Assembly: GCA_963816545.1 (NCBI GenBank)
Contig: CAWFLE010000006.1
Span: 248,001 to 312,000, forward strand
Length of the DNA stretch: 64,000 nt
Reading direction: 5' to 3'
DNA from: Albimonas sp963816545
GTDB lineage: Bacteria > Pseudomonadota > Alphaproteobacteria > Rhodobacterales > Rhodobacteraceae
Shown in pieces: positions 34,480 through 42,484 of the stretch; position 1 is the first letter of the stretch; each line of letters starts with the position of its first letter. A program made the translations under genes and the position numbers. The notes below the pieces were generated by a model. That model saw nothing but the letters and a program-made list of their open reading frames with translations, was not told the origin of the DNA and did not search any database.

Positions 34480-35838
34480 TTGATTCGACGATTTGCAGAC
34501 AGCCATTCAAACATGAATGACCACAGCCCAAATAGCCATTTTATGGCGCCGTCTGAATGCGTCTCGCGTTTGGCGAGCATCGAGTTGCAGATCGCGGCCG
34601 CAGCGGTGTTCTTTCTCCCGATAAATATCATGCGGCTCGACATCGCGTATTTCACGCTGTCGGATCTTCTGTGCCTCGTGAGCGTGGCGCTCCGCCTGCG
34701 TTGCGGAACCCTGCCGATCCGTCCGGTCGGCTCGGCGACTCCGCTATGGGCCGGCGGAACGCTCGCGCTCGCCTTCGGCCTTCTGGCAAGCAGTCTCGTC
34801 AATGGAGACATGGTGCGGGGCGTCGTCGTCAGTTTTCAGTACCTTTTCTCGTTTCTGCTCTTGCCGCTCGTGATCTTCGGGCGAACCTGGCAAGGCACGG
34901 CCCTTCTGGTGAAGACGTTCGCCTTCTCCATCTTCCTCGCGGGCTTGTTCGGGATCTACTTGATCCACATCGACGGCGAGAGGAACACGGCGTTCGTCAG
35001 CGGCAACGGGCGGCTGATGTCGTTCGTGGAGCGGGAGAACGCCTGCGCGAGCCTGTTCGCCATGACGACGCCGCTTATGCTCTGGCTTCGCGCGGCACGA
35101 CGCTTGAGCCTGGTCGGGGCGGTCGTCGGCGTGGCGATGTTGATCTACGGGACGCTCCTCACGGGATCCAATACCGGCCTCATCGCCCTTTGCGCCGCCC
35201 TCGCCGCCTTCTTCCTGCTCAACGCGAGCGCTGGCCGCATGATCGTGGGTACGGCGGCCGCAGCCGTGCTTCTCGGCACGCTCTTCACCGCCGGGCAGCA
35301 GTATCTGCCGGAGATCTTTCAACGCCGGGTGCTGGCGGCGATCGAGGACGGAGACCTCTCTGAGGCGGGGACCTTCGATCATCGGCTGGCGCTGATGACC
35401 GAGAGCCTGGAGGTCGCGCGGCGCACCATGCTGTTCGGGCTCGGCGCCGACCGATACCGGGAGGAGAGCTGGTGGGGGGCGCCCGTGCACAACACCTACC
35501 TGCTGATCTGGACGGAGGGCGGCCTCATCGCGCTTGCGGGCTTCGTCGCGACGCTGATCGCCGCTTGGGCCGTCGTGGTGGCCGCCCTCGCGCGCCCCCA
35601 AGGACGGATCCACGGGTCGCCGCTGCTGTGCATCCTCGTCACCTTCGCGCTCCTCATCAATGCGGCCCCCCATGTGTACGCGCGCTTCTGGATCGCGCCG
35701 CTCATGCTCGCCGCGGCGGTTGCGAGCTGCTTCCTCCGTTACGGCGCCGCGCCGAGCGCGCGCGCGAGGAGGGCGGGAGGGAGCCGAGCAGGAGGATTTC
35801 CCGGACGGTCTTCGCCCGCATTGTCAGGAGCAAGATGA
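34480..35838 (+). CDS. Wzy-like polymerase / O-antigen ligase family membrane protein
   Basis: A 452-residue protein with about ten to twelve helices. Its periplasmic loop holds GLGADRYREESWWGAPVHNT, similar to the Wzy-C/O-antigen ligase family, in which an Arg/His pair binds lipid-linked glycans. A long charged loop precedes it (RRVLAAIEDGDLSEAGTFDH). The start is TTG at 34480, with GGGGA upstream, but ATG at 34513 or 34543 is also possible. It ends in an ATGA overlap with the sulfotransferase gene. It should join repeat units, or transfer finished chains, in the periplasm. Confidence 0.85.
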   Translation: MIRRFADSHSNMNDHSPNSHFMAPSECVSRLASIELQIAAAAVFFLPINIMRLDIAYFTLSDLLCLVSVALRLRCGTLPIRPVGSATPLWAGGTLALAFGLLASSLVNGDMVRGVVVSFQYLFSFLLLPLVIFGRTWQGTALLVKTFAFSIFLAGLFGIYLIHIDGERNTAFVSGNGRLMSFVERENACASLFAMTTPLMLWLRAARRLSLVGAVVGVAMLIYGTLLTGSNTGLIALCAALAAFFLLNASAGRMIVGTAAAAVLLGTLFTAGQQYLPEIFQRRVLAAIEDGDLSEAGTFDHRLALMTESLEVARRTMLFGLGADRYREESWWGAPVHNTYLLIWTEGGLIALAGFVATLIAAWAVVVAALARPQGRIHGSPLLCILVTFALLINAAPHVYARFWIAPLMLAAAVASCFLRYGAAPSARARRAGGSRAGGFPGRSSPALSGAR

Positions 35839-36689
35839 CGATGATGACCATGAACAGAATCGATTTCCTGATCGTCGGCGCCGCCAAGAGCGCCACCACC
35901 TGGCTGCAGCGCGCTCTTCAGGCCGATCCGGCGGTGCGCATGCCGGATCCGGAGCTGCACTACTTCAGCCGCGAGAGCGGCCGGGGAGACCACTGGTATC
36001 TGGCCGCCTTTCCCGACCCGGCTGGCGCTGCGGCGGTGGGCGAGAAGTCCAACTCCTACATGCAGTCGCCCGAAGCGGCGGCGCGAATCCGCGCGGCGCT
36101 GCCCCGCATCCGGATCGTCGCGCAGCTCCGCGACCCGGTGGAGCGGGCCTACTCGGACTATTGCATGCTCTACCGTCGGGGGGAGGTCGACGGCGACGTC
36201 CGCCGCCACCTCGATCCGAGATGGGCGGCGCAGGAGCGCTGTCTTGTCGGCGGTCTCTACCTCAGGCAGCTCCTGCCTTTCTACGAGGCCTACGGGTCGG
36301 ACCGCGTTCTGGTCACGCTGTACGAGAAGATGAAGGCGGCGCCGCCCGTGACTCTCGGGCACGTGCGCGTCTTCCTCGGCCTCCCGAGGGAGACGGGCAT
36401 CGCCCCTCCCTCGAGCCGAACCAAGGATCGGCAGGCGAAGATGGTGCCCCGGGGCGTCTCCCGCGCGCTGACCGGCGTCAAGCCGCTGGTGGGACCGCTG
36501 CGCGGCAACCCCGTTTTCGAGCGAGCGCGCAGCCTGATCGCACGGGAGGTCCGGTACCCGCCGCTGCCCGCCGACCTGCGCGCGCGGCTCGCGGAGCACT
36601 ATGCGCCCGAGAACGAGCGCCTCGGGTCTCTGCTCGGGCTCGACCTCGCCCCGTGGGCCGGATCGGCTGAGGCCCGGGCGCCGCTGTGA
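35835..36689 (+). CDS. Sulfotransferase domain protein
   Basis: A 284-residue PAPS-dependent sulfotransferase. The 5' phosphosulfate loop is FLIVGAAKSATTWLQRAL and the 3' phosphate region follows as IVAQLRDPVERAYSDYCMLY. EKSNSYMQSPEAAARI provides the catalytic-region residues. AGGAG lies four bases before the first of several close ATGs. Coupled to the Wzy-like gene by ATGA and to the flippase gene by GTGA, so the three form an operon. It should add sulfate to a sugar hydroxyl of the repeat unit. Unlike the other sulfotransferase in this locus it is intact. Confidence 0.9.
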   Translation: MTMMTMNRIDFLIVGAAKSATTWLQRALQADPAVRMPDPELHYFSRESGRGDHWYLAAFPDPAGAAAVGEKSNSYMQSPEAAARIRAALPRIRIVAQLRDPVERAYSDYCMLYRRGEVDGDVRRHLDPRWAAQERCLVGGLYLRQLLPFYEAYGSDRVLVTLYEKMKAAPPVTLGHVRVFLGLPRETGIAPPSSRTKDRQAKMVPRGVSRALTGVKPLVGPLRGNPVFERARSLIAREVRYPPLPADLRARLAEHYAPENERLGSLLGLDLAPWAGSAEARAPL

Positions 36690-38113
36690 CGGGGCGCTCG
36701 GGGCGTTATCCGATGAAGCGGATCTCGGCCAGGCTCCTCGACGTGGCGCCGCCGGGAGAGGCGCTTCTGGGCGGCCTGGCCCGGAACGTCGGCCTGCTGT
36801 TCTCGGCCAACGCGGCCGTCGCCATCTGCGGGTTGGGGTCGCTCGCGCTGATGGCGCAGGCGCTGGGTCCGGCCGGGGTCGGGGTCATCGCTCTGATCGA
36901 GGCCTATGGCCGGTCGGTTGACCAGTTGGTGCGTTTCGAACCCTCGCAGGCGGTCATCCGCTACGGCGCCGCCCATCTCGAACAGGGAGACGAGCTCGCT
37001 TTCCGCCGGCTCGTCAAGTTCGCCACCCTTGTCGACATCGGCGGCGCGCTCCTCTCGATGAGCCTCGCGCTCGCTCTGTTGAGCGTGGCCGCCGAATGGT
37101 TCGATCTTACCGAGGAGGCCGCGAAGCTCGCGGGCTTCTACCTCCTGTCTCTTGGGTTCGCGGTGTCGGCAACGCCGATCGCGCTGCTCCAGCTCTTGTC
37201 CCTGTTCAAGCTCTATTCGCGGTTCCTGGTCGGCGTCGCCCTGTTGCGGCTCACGCTCGTGGCCTTGTTGTGGCTCGTCGGGGCGGACCTCGCGGCGTTC
37301 GTGGTCGTGCTGGCGATCTATTCGGTGATGGAGCACCTCATCCCCCTGGGCCTCGCCTGGCGCAGGCTGCTCCGGCGCGGCGGCGAGTCGATCCTCGGCG
37401 TCCCGCTCCGCGGCCTGATGGCCGAGAATCCGAAGCTGCTTCGCTTCATCTTCAACGCGAACGCCAACGTCGTCGCCCGCAGCGCGACGCGGCAGTTCGA
37501 TACGATCTTCCTCGGCGGCCTTGTCAGCGTCTCCGACATGGGCTTCTACCAGATCGCCAAGCGCATCGGGATCGCCGCCCTCAGGCTATCGCGGCCTGTG
37601 CAGTCCGTGCTCCTTCCGGCGCTCGCGCGGCTATGGGCGCAGGGCGCCGCCACGCGGATGCTCCGGCTCGTCGCGCTCGTGAACGGAGTGATGGCGCTGG
37701 CCGGCGCAGCGGCGGCGGTCGCCGTCTATCTGCTCTCCGAGACGTTGGTGACGATCGTCTTCGGCGCCGACTTCGCGCCCGCCGCCCCTCTGGTCTTCCT
37801 CCAGGTGCTCGCCGTGGCGATATTCCTGGCGGGCGCCGCGCTCACCCCCGCGCTCCTCGCCGCCGGCCGAGACGCGGCGCTGATGGCGACCACCATGGTC
37901 GCCGCCGGCGTCTTTTTCGCAGCGCTCGTTCCCGTGGTGGGAAAATTCGGCATTCTCGGCGCCGGCTGGCTGCATGTTGCATTCAACGCCTTCTGGGTGG
38001 CGAGCTGCGCCCTGATCCTGTTCGGTGCGACCCTTCGTCCCCGCGCCGGAGAGGCGGACATCGCCGCGGCGGCGGCGCCGGAACGCACCCGGGGGGGCGG
38101 CATGCCAAGCTGA
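36686..38113 (+). CDS. Wzx-type oligosaccharide flippase
   Basis: A 475-residue membrane protein with about twelve to fourteen helices, of the MOP/polysaccharide transporter superfamily. It opens with LARNVGLLFSANAAVAICGL, then LIEAYGRSVDQLVRFEPSQA; later FIFNANANVVARSATRQFDT and MGFYQIAKRIGIAALRLSRP are the characteristic paired-domain segments. It should move the lipid-linked repeat unit to the periplasmic side. The start is GTG at 36686, in a GTGA overlap with the sulfotransferase stop; the ATG at 36713 is an alternative. Confidence 0.92.
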   Translation: MTGRSGRYPMKRISARLLDVAPPGEALLGGLARNVGLLFSANAAVAICGLGSLALMAQALGPAGVGVIALIEAYGRSVDQLVRFEPSQAVIRYGAAHLEQGDELAFRRLVKFATLVDIGGALLSMSLALALLSVAAEWFDLTEEAAKLAGFYLLSLGFAVSATPIALLQLLSLFKLYSRFLVGVALLRLTLVALLWLVGADLAAFVVVLAIYSVMEHLIPLGLAWRRLLRRGGESILGVPLRGLMAENPKLLRFIFNANANVVARSATRQFDTIFLGGLVSVSDMGFYQIAKRIGIAALRLSRPVQSVLLPALARLWAQGAATRMLRLVALVNGVMALAGAAAAVAVYLLSETLVTIVFGADFAPAAPLVFLQVLAVAIFLAGAALTPALLAAGRDAALMATTMVAAGVFFAALVPVVGKFGILGAGWLHVAFNAFWVASCALILFGATLRPRAGEADIAAAAAPERTRGGGMPS

Positions 38114-38139
38114 CCCGGAAGGCTTCCGGCGGCGGCGCT

Positions 38140-38931
38140 TCAGGCGAAGGCCGTTGCGTGGTAGCGCAGGCACTGAAGCTTCACGTCCTCCGGCAGATTG
38201 CTTGAGAGCACGGCCTGCCTGTGCCTGCAGAGGTCGTAGGCGATCGGCTCGAACCGGTGCGTGATCGCCGATCCCTGCAGGTCCAGCCATAGAATGACCT
38301 CCCGCGGGTGCTCCGTCCTCGGCTGTCCTATGCTGCCGGCGTTGAGCAGATGCACGCAGCCGCGCTCGAGGGGCGTTTCCTCGAAGTCGAAGGGCCGATA
38401 GCCGGCGGAGGCGCCGCCGAGCGGCTCGACGAAGCGCCGAGCCCTGTGAGTGTGCCCAAAAACGCCGCAGTCCGCGTCCATCGCTTTCAGCGCCTGCACG
38501 GCGGCCACGTTGGCGTCGCACCGGTCGAGATAGACCCAGTGCCCATGGCCGAACGGGTTGGCGTGCGCAAGGAAGACCCGCTCGATGCGCAGGGACTCCT
38601 GAAAGGGCAAGGCGACCCAGGCGGCGTTCGATATCAGCGGAAGCGTCCAATCGACCTGGCGGCGGATCCACGCGGGAAGCGTGGGGATCAGATCCCGCCG
38701 GCCGCGCAGCAGGTTCGAATAAATCGCGTCATGGTTGCCGGCGAGGAGCACCGTGTCGCCTTCGGAAAGCGCTTCGTGCACCGTATCGAGCGTGCGCTTG
38801 ACCTCGACCCCGTAGGTGAGCAGATCGCCCAGCAGCACCCGCAGATCGTACCCGCGCTTGCGCGTGGCCATGAGCGCGGCGTCCAGGGCGGCCGCATTTG
38901 CGTGGATGTCGCCGATCACTGCAATTCTCAT
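38140..38931 (-). CDS. Metallophosphoesterase
   Basis: A 263-residue calcineurin-like phosphoesterase of the YfcE/PP1 type. All metal-binding motifs are present: GDIHAN near the N-terminus, GDLLTYG, GNHDAIY and FGHTHRARR. It hydrolyses a phosphate mono- or diester; the natural substrate is unknown, and a role in lipid-carrier or sugar-phosphate clearance is only conceivable from context. It starts in an ATGA overlap with the epimerase gene upstream, in the same minus-strand operon. Confidence 0.9.
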   Translation of the reverse strand: MRIAVIGDIHANAAALDAALMATRKRGYDLRVLLGDLLTYGVEVKRTLDTVHEALSEGDTVLLAGNHDAIYSNLLRGRRDLIPTLPAWIRRQVDWTLPLISNAAWVALPFQESLRIERVFLAHANPFGHGHWVYLDRCDANVAAVQALKAMDADCGVFGHTHRARRFVEPLGGASAGYRPFDFEETPLERGCVHLLNAGSIGQPRTEHPREVILWLDLQGSAITHRFEPIAYDLCRHRQAVLSSNLPEDVKLQCLRYHATAFA

Positions 38932-39836
38932 GACGCGGCCCCCGCCAGCATGTCCGTGAGCCCCTGGCGCAGCGTCCGGGGCGACCAGCCGAGGTCGCGC
39001 CGCGCACGTTGCGGATCGAGGGCGGGGAGGCCCGAGGCTGGACGGTCCGGATCGGGCGGATCCACCGTGATCGCCGACAAGCCCCGCGGGAACAGAGCCA
39101 GCACCGCCTTCGAGAGGCCCAGGAGGTCCGTGGAGACGCCGGTTCCGGCGTTCAGGCTTCCGGTCATGTCCGACAGCGCTCCACGCGCCGTCAGTTCGGC
39201 CACATCATCGACATGGACGTAGTCGGCCGCGTGCCGCCCGCCATCGCGGAGAAGAATGGGCGCCCCCCTCTGCGCCCTCTCGAGCAGGACCGACACGACC
39301 CCGCCCTTCATGCCGGGACCGTAGACCGAACCGGGACGCACGACCAAGGTCTCCATCTTGTCGGCCGCGACCGCGTAGAGCCACGCCTCCGCCAGCAGCT
39401 TGCTCGCCGCGTAGTAGGGCGCGGAGCGGAACGGAGCGGTGGGAAAGGCGTCGTCCGGAAGCGGCGCGTCGCTCCGCTCGAGGAAGGCGGAGGTGGACAG
39501 GAGCACGAAGCGCCGCACACCCGCGGATCTTGCGGCCTGAGCCAGCCGCAGCGTCCCGAGCGCGTTGACCGACAGGCATCGTTCGGCCTCGGCTGGGTCG
39601 AGCATGTCGACGGGGACGTGCGCAGCGGCGTGGACGACCACGTCGACGTCCGCGAGAACCTCGGCCGTCCGTTCCACTGGCCATTCCGCGCGCCAGGGAC
39701 GGGAGAGAAGGTCGGAGCCGCCGCCATTGCGACGGAGGGGCGCCAGCCGGGCGCCCTTTCCGTGCAGCGCGTGCGTCAGAGCCGAGCCGAGAAAGCCGTC
39801 GGCGCCTGTGATCGCGACGCGGGGCGCGCGCTCCAT
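38928..39836 (-). CDS. NAD-dependent epimerase/dehydratase family protein
   Basis: A 302-residue extended short-chain dehydrogenase. The NAD loop ITGADGFLGSAL is at the start and the catalytic YxxxK is YYAASKLLAEA near residue 140, with the serine in LLSTSAFL before it. It should modify a nucleotide sugar, by epimerisation, dehydration or reduction; the exact reaction is not visible from sequence. Lies between an ATP-grasp gene and a phosphoesterase gene, with its end overlapping the latter by ATGA. Likely a source of one sugar for the polymer. Confidence 0.9.
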   Translation of the reverse strand: MERAPRVAITGADGFLGSALTHALHGKGARLAPLRRNGGGSDLLSRPWRAEWPVERTAEVLADVDVVVHAAAHVPVDMLDPAEAERCLSVNALGTLRLAQAARSAGVRRFVLLSTSAFLERSDAPLPDDAFPTAPFRSAPYYAASKLLAEAWLYAVAADKMETLVVRPGSVYGPGMKGGVVSVLLERAQRGAPILLRDGGRHAADYVHVDDVAELTARGALSDMTGSLNAGTGVSTDLLGLSKAVLALFPRGLSAITVDPPDPDRPASGLPALDPQRARRDLGWSPRTLRQGLTDMLAGAAS

Positions 39837-40818
39837 CTAACCTACCGAATTCCATCATGGACGTCGAGACCAGGGTCTCGCTCCAGTGACGGAGGAGGAT
39901 GCAGGGCTGGATCCTTGGCTGGACGATGGGCCGACCGCTCGCCACGAAGTCGAGCATCATCATCACCTCATTGAAGCCTGCATGCGCCCTGAGCGGCGTC
40001 GTCCCCGAGAAGCGCGCGTTGATCTCGAACACCACCGGCGAACCATCCTCCCGGAGGCGAAACTGGAAGTTCGCGGGACCGAACGCCGCCAGCGCGGCGG
40101 TCCATCGCCTGACCCAGCGGTCGAGGCCCGGGTCGTCCTCCACGAACGCCCGATACGTGTTGCCGTCCCGCAGGTCGCGACGCATGACGATGGCGGCCCG
40201 GCAGTCGCCGTCGGCGTAGAGGCCGCTCGCGGTGTACTCATGCTCGGCGTCGCCGATGTGCTCCTGCACGATCAAGTCGTCGACGCGCGGGAGAGCCTCG
40301 AGATCGGAGAGGCTCTTCAGGAGTCGCAGCCCGACGGAGCGGGCCCCGACGCGCGGCTTGGCGATCAGCGGGAATCCGAACTCAGATACGAGCGAGTCGA
40401 CCGCCTCGCGGTCGGATGCGAGCGCCGTCTTCGGAAAGGGAAAGCCGTTGCGTGCGAGGAACCGGCTGGTGGCCAGCTTGTCATCGGCGATGGCGACGGC
40501 CTCGGGCCCGGCGACTATGACGTTGCACCCGGTCTCGACTAAAATCCTTTCCCGATGGGCGGCAAGTATCGCGAGTTCGAGGTCGGTGCCGGGGATGAGG
40601 ATCTCGGGCAACTCGGCCTCGAGGATCCGCATGATCTCGGGCACGAAGCGCGGGTCGGCCGCACTCGGTCCGCGGTAGGCCGCGTCGCACCAGTAGAGGC
40701 CGGCCGAGAGCGGGCTCGGGTCCACCCCCACGGTCCGCCAGTCCGCCTCCGCTGCGCGGATCGCGCGGATGATGCCCTGACCCAGCAGAGCCCCGGCGCC
40801 TGTCACAACCACCTTCAC
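39837..40818 (-). CDS. ATP-grasp family enzyme, uncertain 3' end
   Basis: A protein of about 325 residues with a Rossmann-like preATP-grasp start (VVTGAGALLGQGIIRAIRA), the central GFPLIAKPRVGARSVGL ATP-binding part, and EINARFSGTTPLR, the metal-binding loop of PylC/carbamoyl-phosphate-synthase-like ligases. It starts with GTG at 40818, with GAGGAG upstream. After about residue 320 the frame stays open for another 630 bases to 39205, across the whole front of the epimerase gene. That tail is arginine-rich and probably not real. A TAG at 39837 would stop the gene if one base were removed, so an indel near the 3' end is likely. It may ligate an amino acid or activate a carboxylate. Confidence 0.75.
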
Positions 40819-40828
40819 GAGATTCTCC

Positions 40829-42484
40829 TCACTGCAGGTCTTCGCCTCCGGTGGAGGGCCCGCCGGAAACGGGGGGAGCGACGTAGAGCCGGCCCGTCCC
40901 GTAGCGGTCCACGACTTCGAAACCGGGCAGGGGCGCGTAGCCGCGCGCTTCAGCGAAGCGCAGCAGCGGCGCCTCGAGGAGCGGCTCGAAGCCGAGGAGG
41001 AGCGCGGCCGGCGGAGCGGCGGCGAGCATCGCCTCCACGTCGTCGGGCGAGGTGGTGCGGTAGCGCGCCAGCAGTTCGTCATCCGCAAAGGGCGCCGAGC
41101 GGTAGGCGAACTGTCCGGTGGCGAACTCCGGATAAACCGCGAGCCCTCCCTCGAGAGGATAGATGGGGGCCAGCGTCGCGACCGGGCCCGCGGCGCCGAG
41201 GGTGTCGAGGCGGCGGCGCATCTCCTGCCCCGCGGCGTGCACGCGCAGCACCTGCCAGCGGTCGGGCGCTGCGAGCTTGGGAAGGTCGGGGCCGAGGCGC
41301 GGCATCGCCAGCGCCACGGCCGCGATCGCGGCGGCCGCCATCACGGGAGTCGCCTCCTGACGCAGGCGTCGCTCTAGCCCGGCGAAGAGCGCGGCTGAGA
41401 GCAGCGGCAGCATGACGACGGCGCCTCCGAAATACTGCGGAAACGCCGGCCTCGGCGCAAAGCCCACGAGCATGGCGCAGAGCAGCGCGGCAACGACGAC
41501 GGCGACCGGCGCGCGCGTGGCGAGGCGAAACGCGGCGCCGGAGCCGCCGCGCATGAAGGCGAGCGTGGGGAGGAAAACCACGAGCGTCAGCGCAAGCACC
41601 GCCGATCCGGAAGACATCAGCTCGACGAAGAGCGCCGCGCGCTCCGCGAGGGAGAACGCCACCTCATCCTCCGCGCCGCCGGTCTCAGCCCAGTAGGCGG
41701 CATGGGGCCCGGTGTGGAACTGGACGACGTGGGCCAGGAAGAGCGCCGGATCCGCAAGAAAATCGTGGAGCAGCCAGGCGCCGCCGAGCAGTCCCCCGGC
41801 GGCCAGCGGCAGAACGCAACGCAGGAGCCGCAGTCGAAAGCGAAGCGCGGCGGGGACGAGGAACGCAGCCCCCGCGACCGGCGCCACGAAGGCGATGCCG
41901 CTCGCCTTCATCCACACTCCGAGGCCGAGGGCCGCTCCCGACGCGAAGATGAGCGGGACCGAGGTCCGCTCCCGGCAGGCGCCGACGAGGAAGAGGGCAA
42001 CGCCGACGAAGCCGAAGCTGAGCCATAGCAGGTTGTTGGAAGCGGCCATTCCGGCCGAGCCGAGAAGGACCTCGCTCGCGGCCAGCGTCGCCGCGACGCT
42101 GGCTGCGCAGGCGGTCGAGCGCGTCAGGCGCAGGACCAGGACGAAGCCGCCGACGAGCAGCAGGATCCACCCGGCGAAGACGGCGAGGCGCGCGCTTAGC
42201 AGAAGCGCGTCGCCGAACACGCCGTAGGAAGCCCTGAACAGCCAGGCGGAACCCGTGACGTGATTGTAGAAGAAGTCGGCGTAGGGCGACTGCTTCTCCA
42301 GAAGCACGGCGGGGGGCGCATATAGATGCTCGTCGCGACGCACCTCGTAGTTCATTGACCGCGCGAAGATGCCAAGCAGGATCACCGCGCCCGTGGCGGC
42401 CACCGTGAGCGTCCAGGCCCCGATCCGACCCGACGCCCGCGGCGCAGCGGAGCCGCCCGCCGCGTGATCGGCGACCGCGCTCAT
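40829..42484 (-). CDS. GT-C superfamily glycosyltransferase (GT39/ArnT-like)
   Basis: A 551-residue protein with about eleven helices, of the ArnT/PMT-type layout. The first periplasmic loop carries RSMNYEVRRDEHLYAPP, holding the aspartate/glutamate pair that binds the lipid-phosphate donor in these enzymes, and a large periplasmic C-terminal part follows. GGAWLLHDF and GPHAAYWAETG lie in a later loop. It would transfer a sugar from a polyprenyl-phosphate carrier to the polymer or lipid on the periplasmic side. It overlaps the capD-type gene by ATGA, and the ATP-grasp gene lies ten bases downstream. Confidence 0.85.
   Translation of the reverse strand: MSAVADHAAGGSAAPRASGRIGAWTLTVAATGAVILLGIFARSMNYEVRRDEHLYAPPAVLLEKQSPYADFFYNHVTGSAWLFRASYGVFGDALLLSARLAVFAGWILLLVGGFVLVLRLTRSTACAASVAATLAASEVLLGSAGMAASNNLLWLSFGFVGVALFLVGACRERTSVPLIFASGAALGLGVWMKASGIAFVAPVAGAAFLVPAALRFRLRLLRCVLPLAAGGLLGGAWLLHDFLADPALFLAHVVQFHTGPHAAYWAETGGAEDEVAFSLAERAALFVELMSSGSAVLALTLVVFLPTLAFMRGGSGAAFRLATRAPVAVVVAALLCAMLVGFAPRPAFPQYFGGAVVMLPLLSAALFAGLERRLRQEATPVMAAAAIAAVALAMPRLGPDLPKLAAPDRWQVLRVHAAGQEMRRRLDTLGAAGPVATLAPIYPLEGGLAVYPEFATGQFAYRSAPFADDELLARYRTTSPDDVEAMLAAAPPAALLLGFEPLLEAPLLRFAEARGYAPLPGFEVVDRYGTGRLYVAPPVSGGPSTGGEDLQ

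Noticed and set aside
39205..39836. C-terminal extension of the ATP-grasp protein
   Set aside because: Arginine-rich, unrelated to the family and fully overlapped by the conserved epimerase gene.
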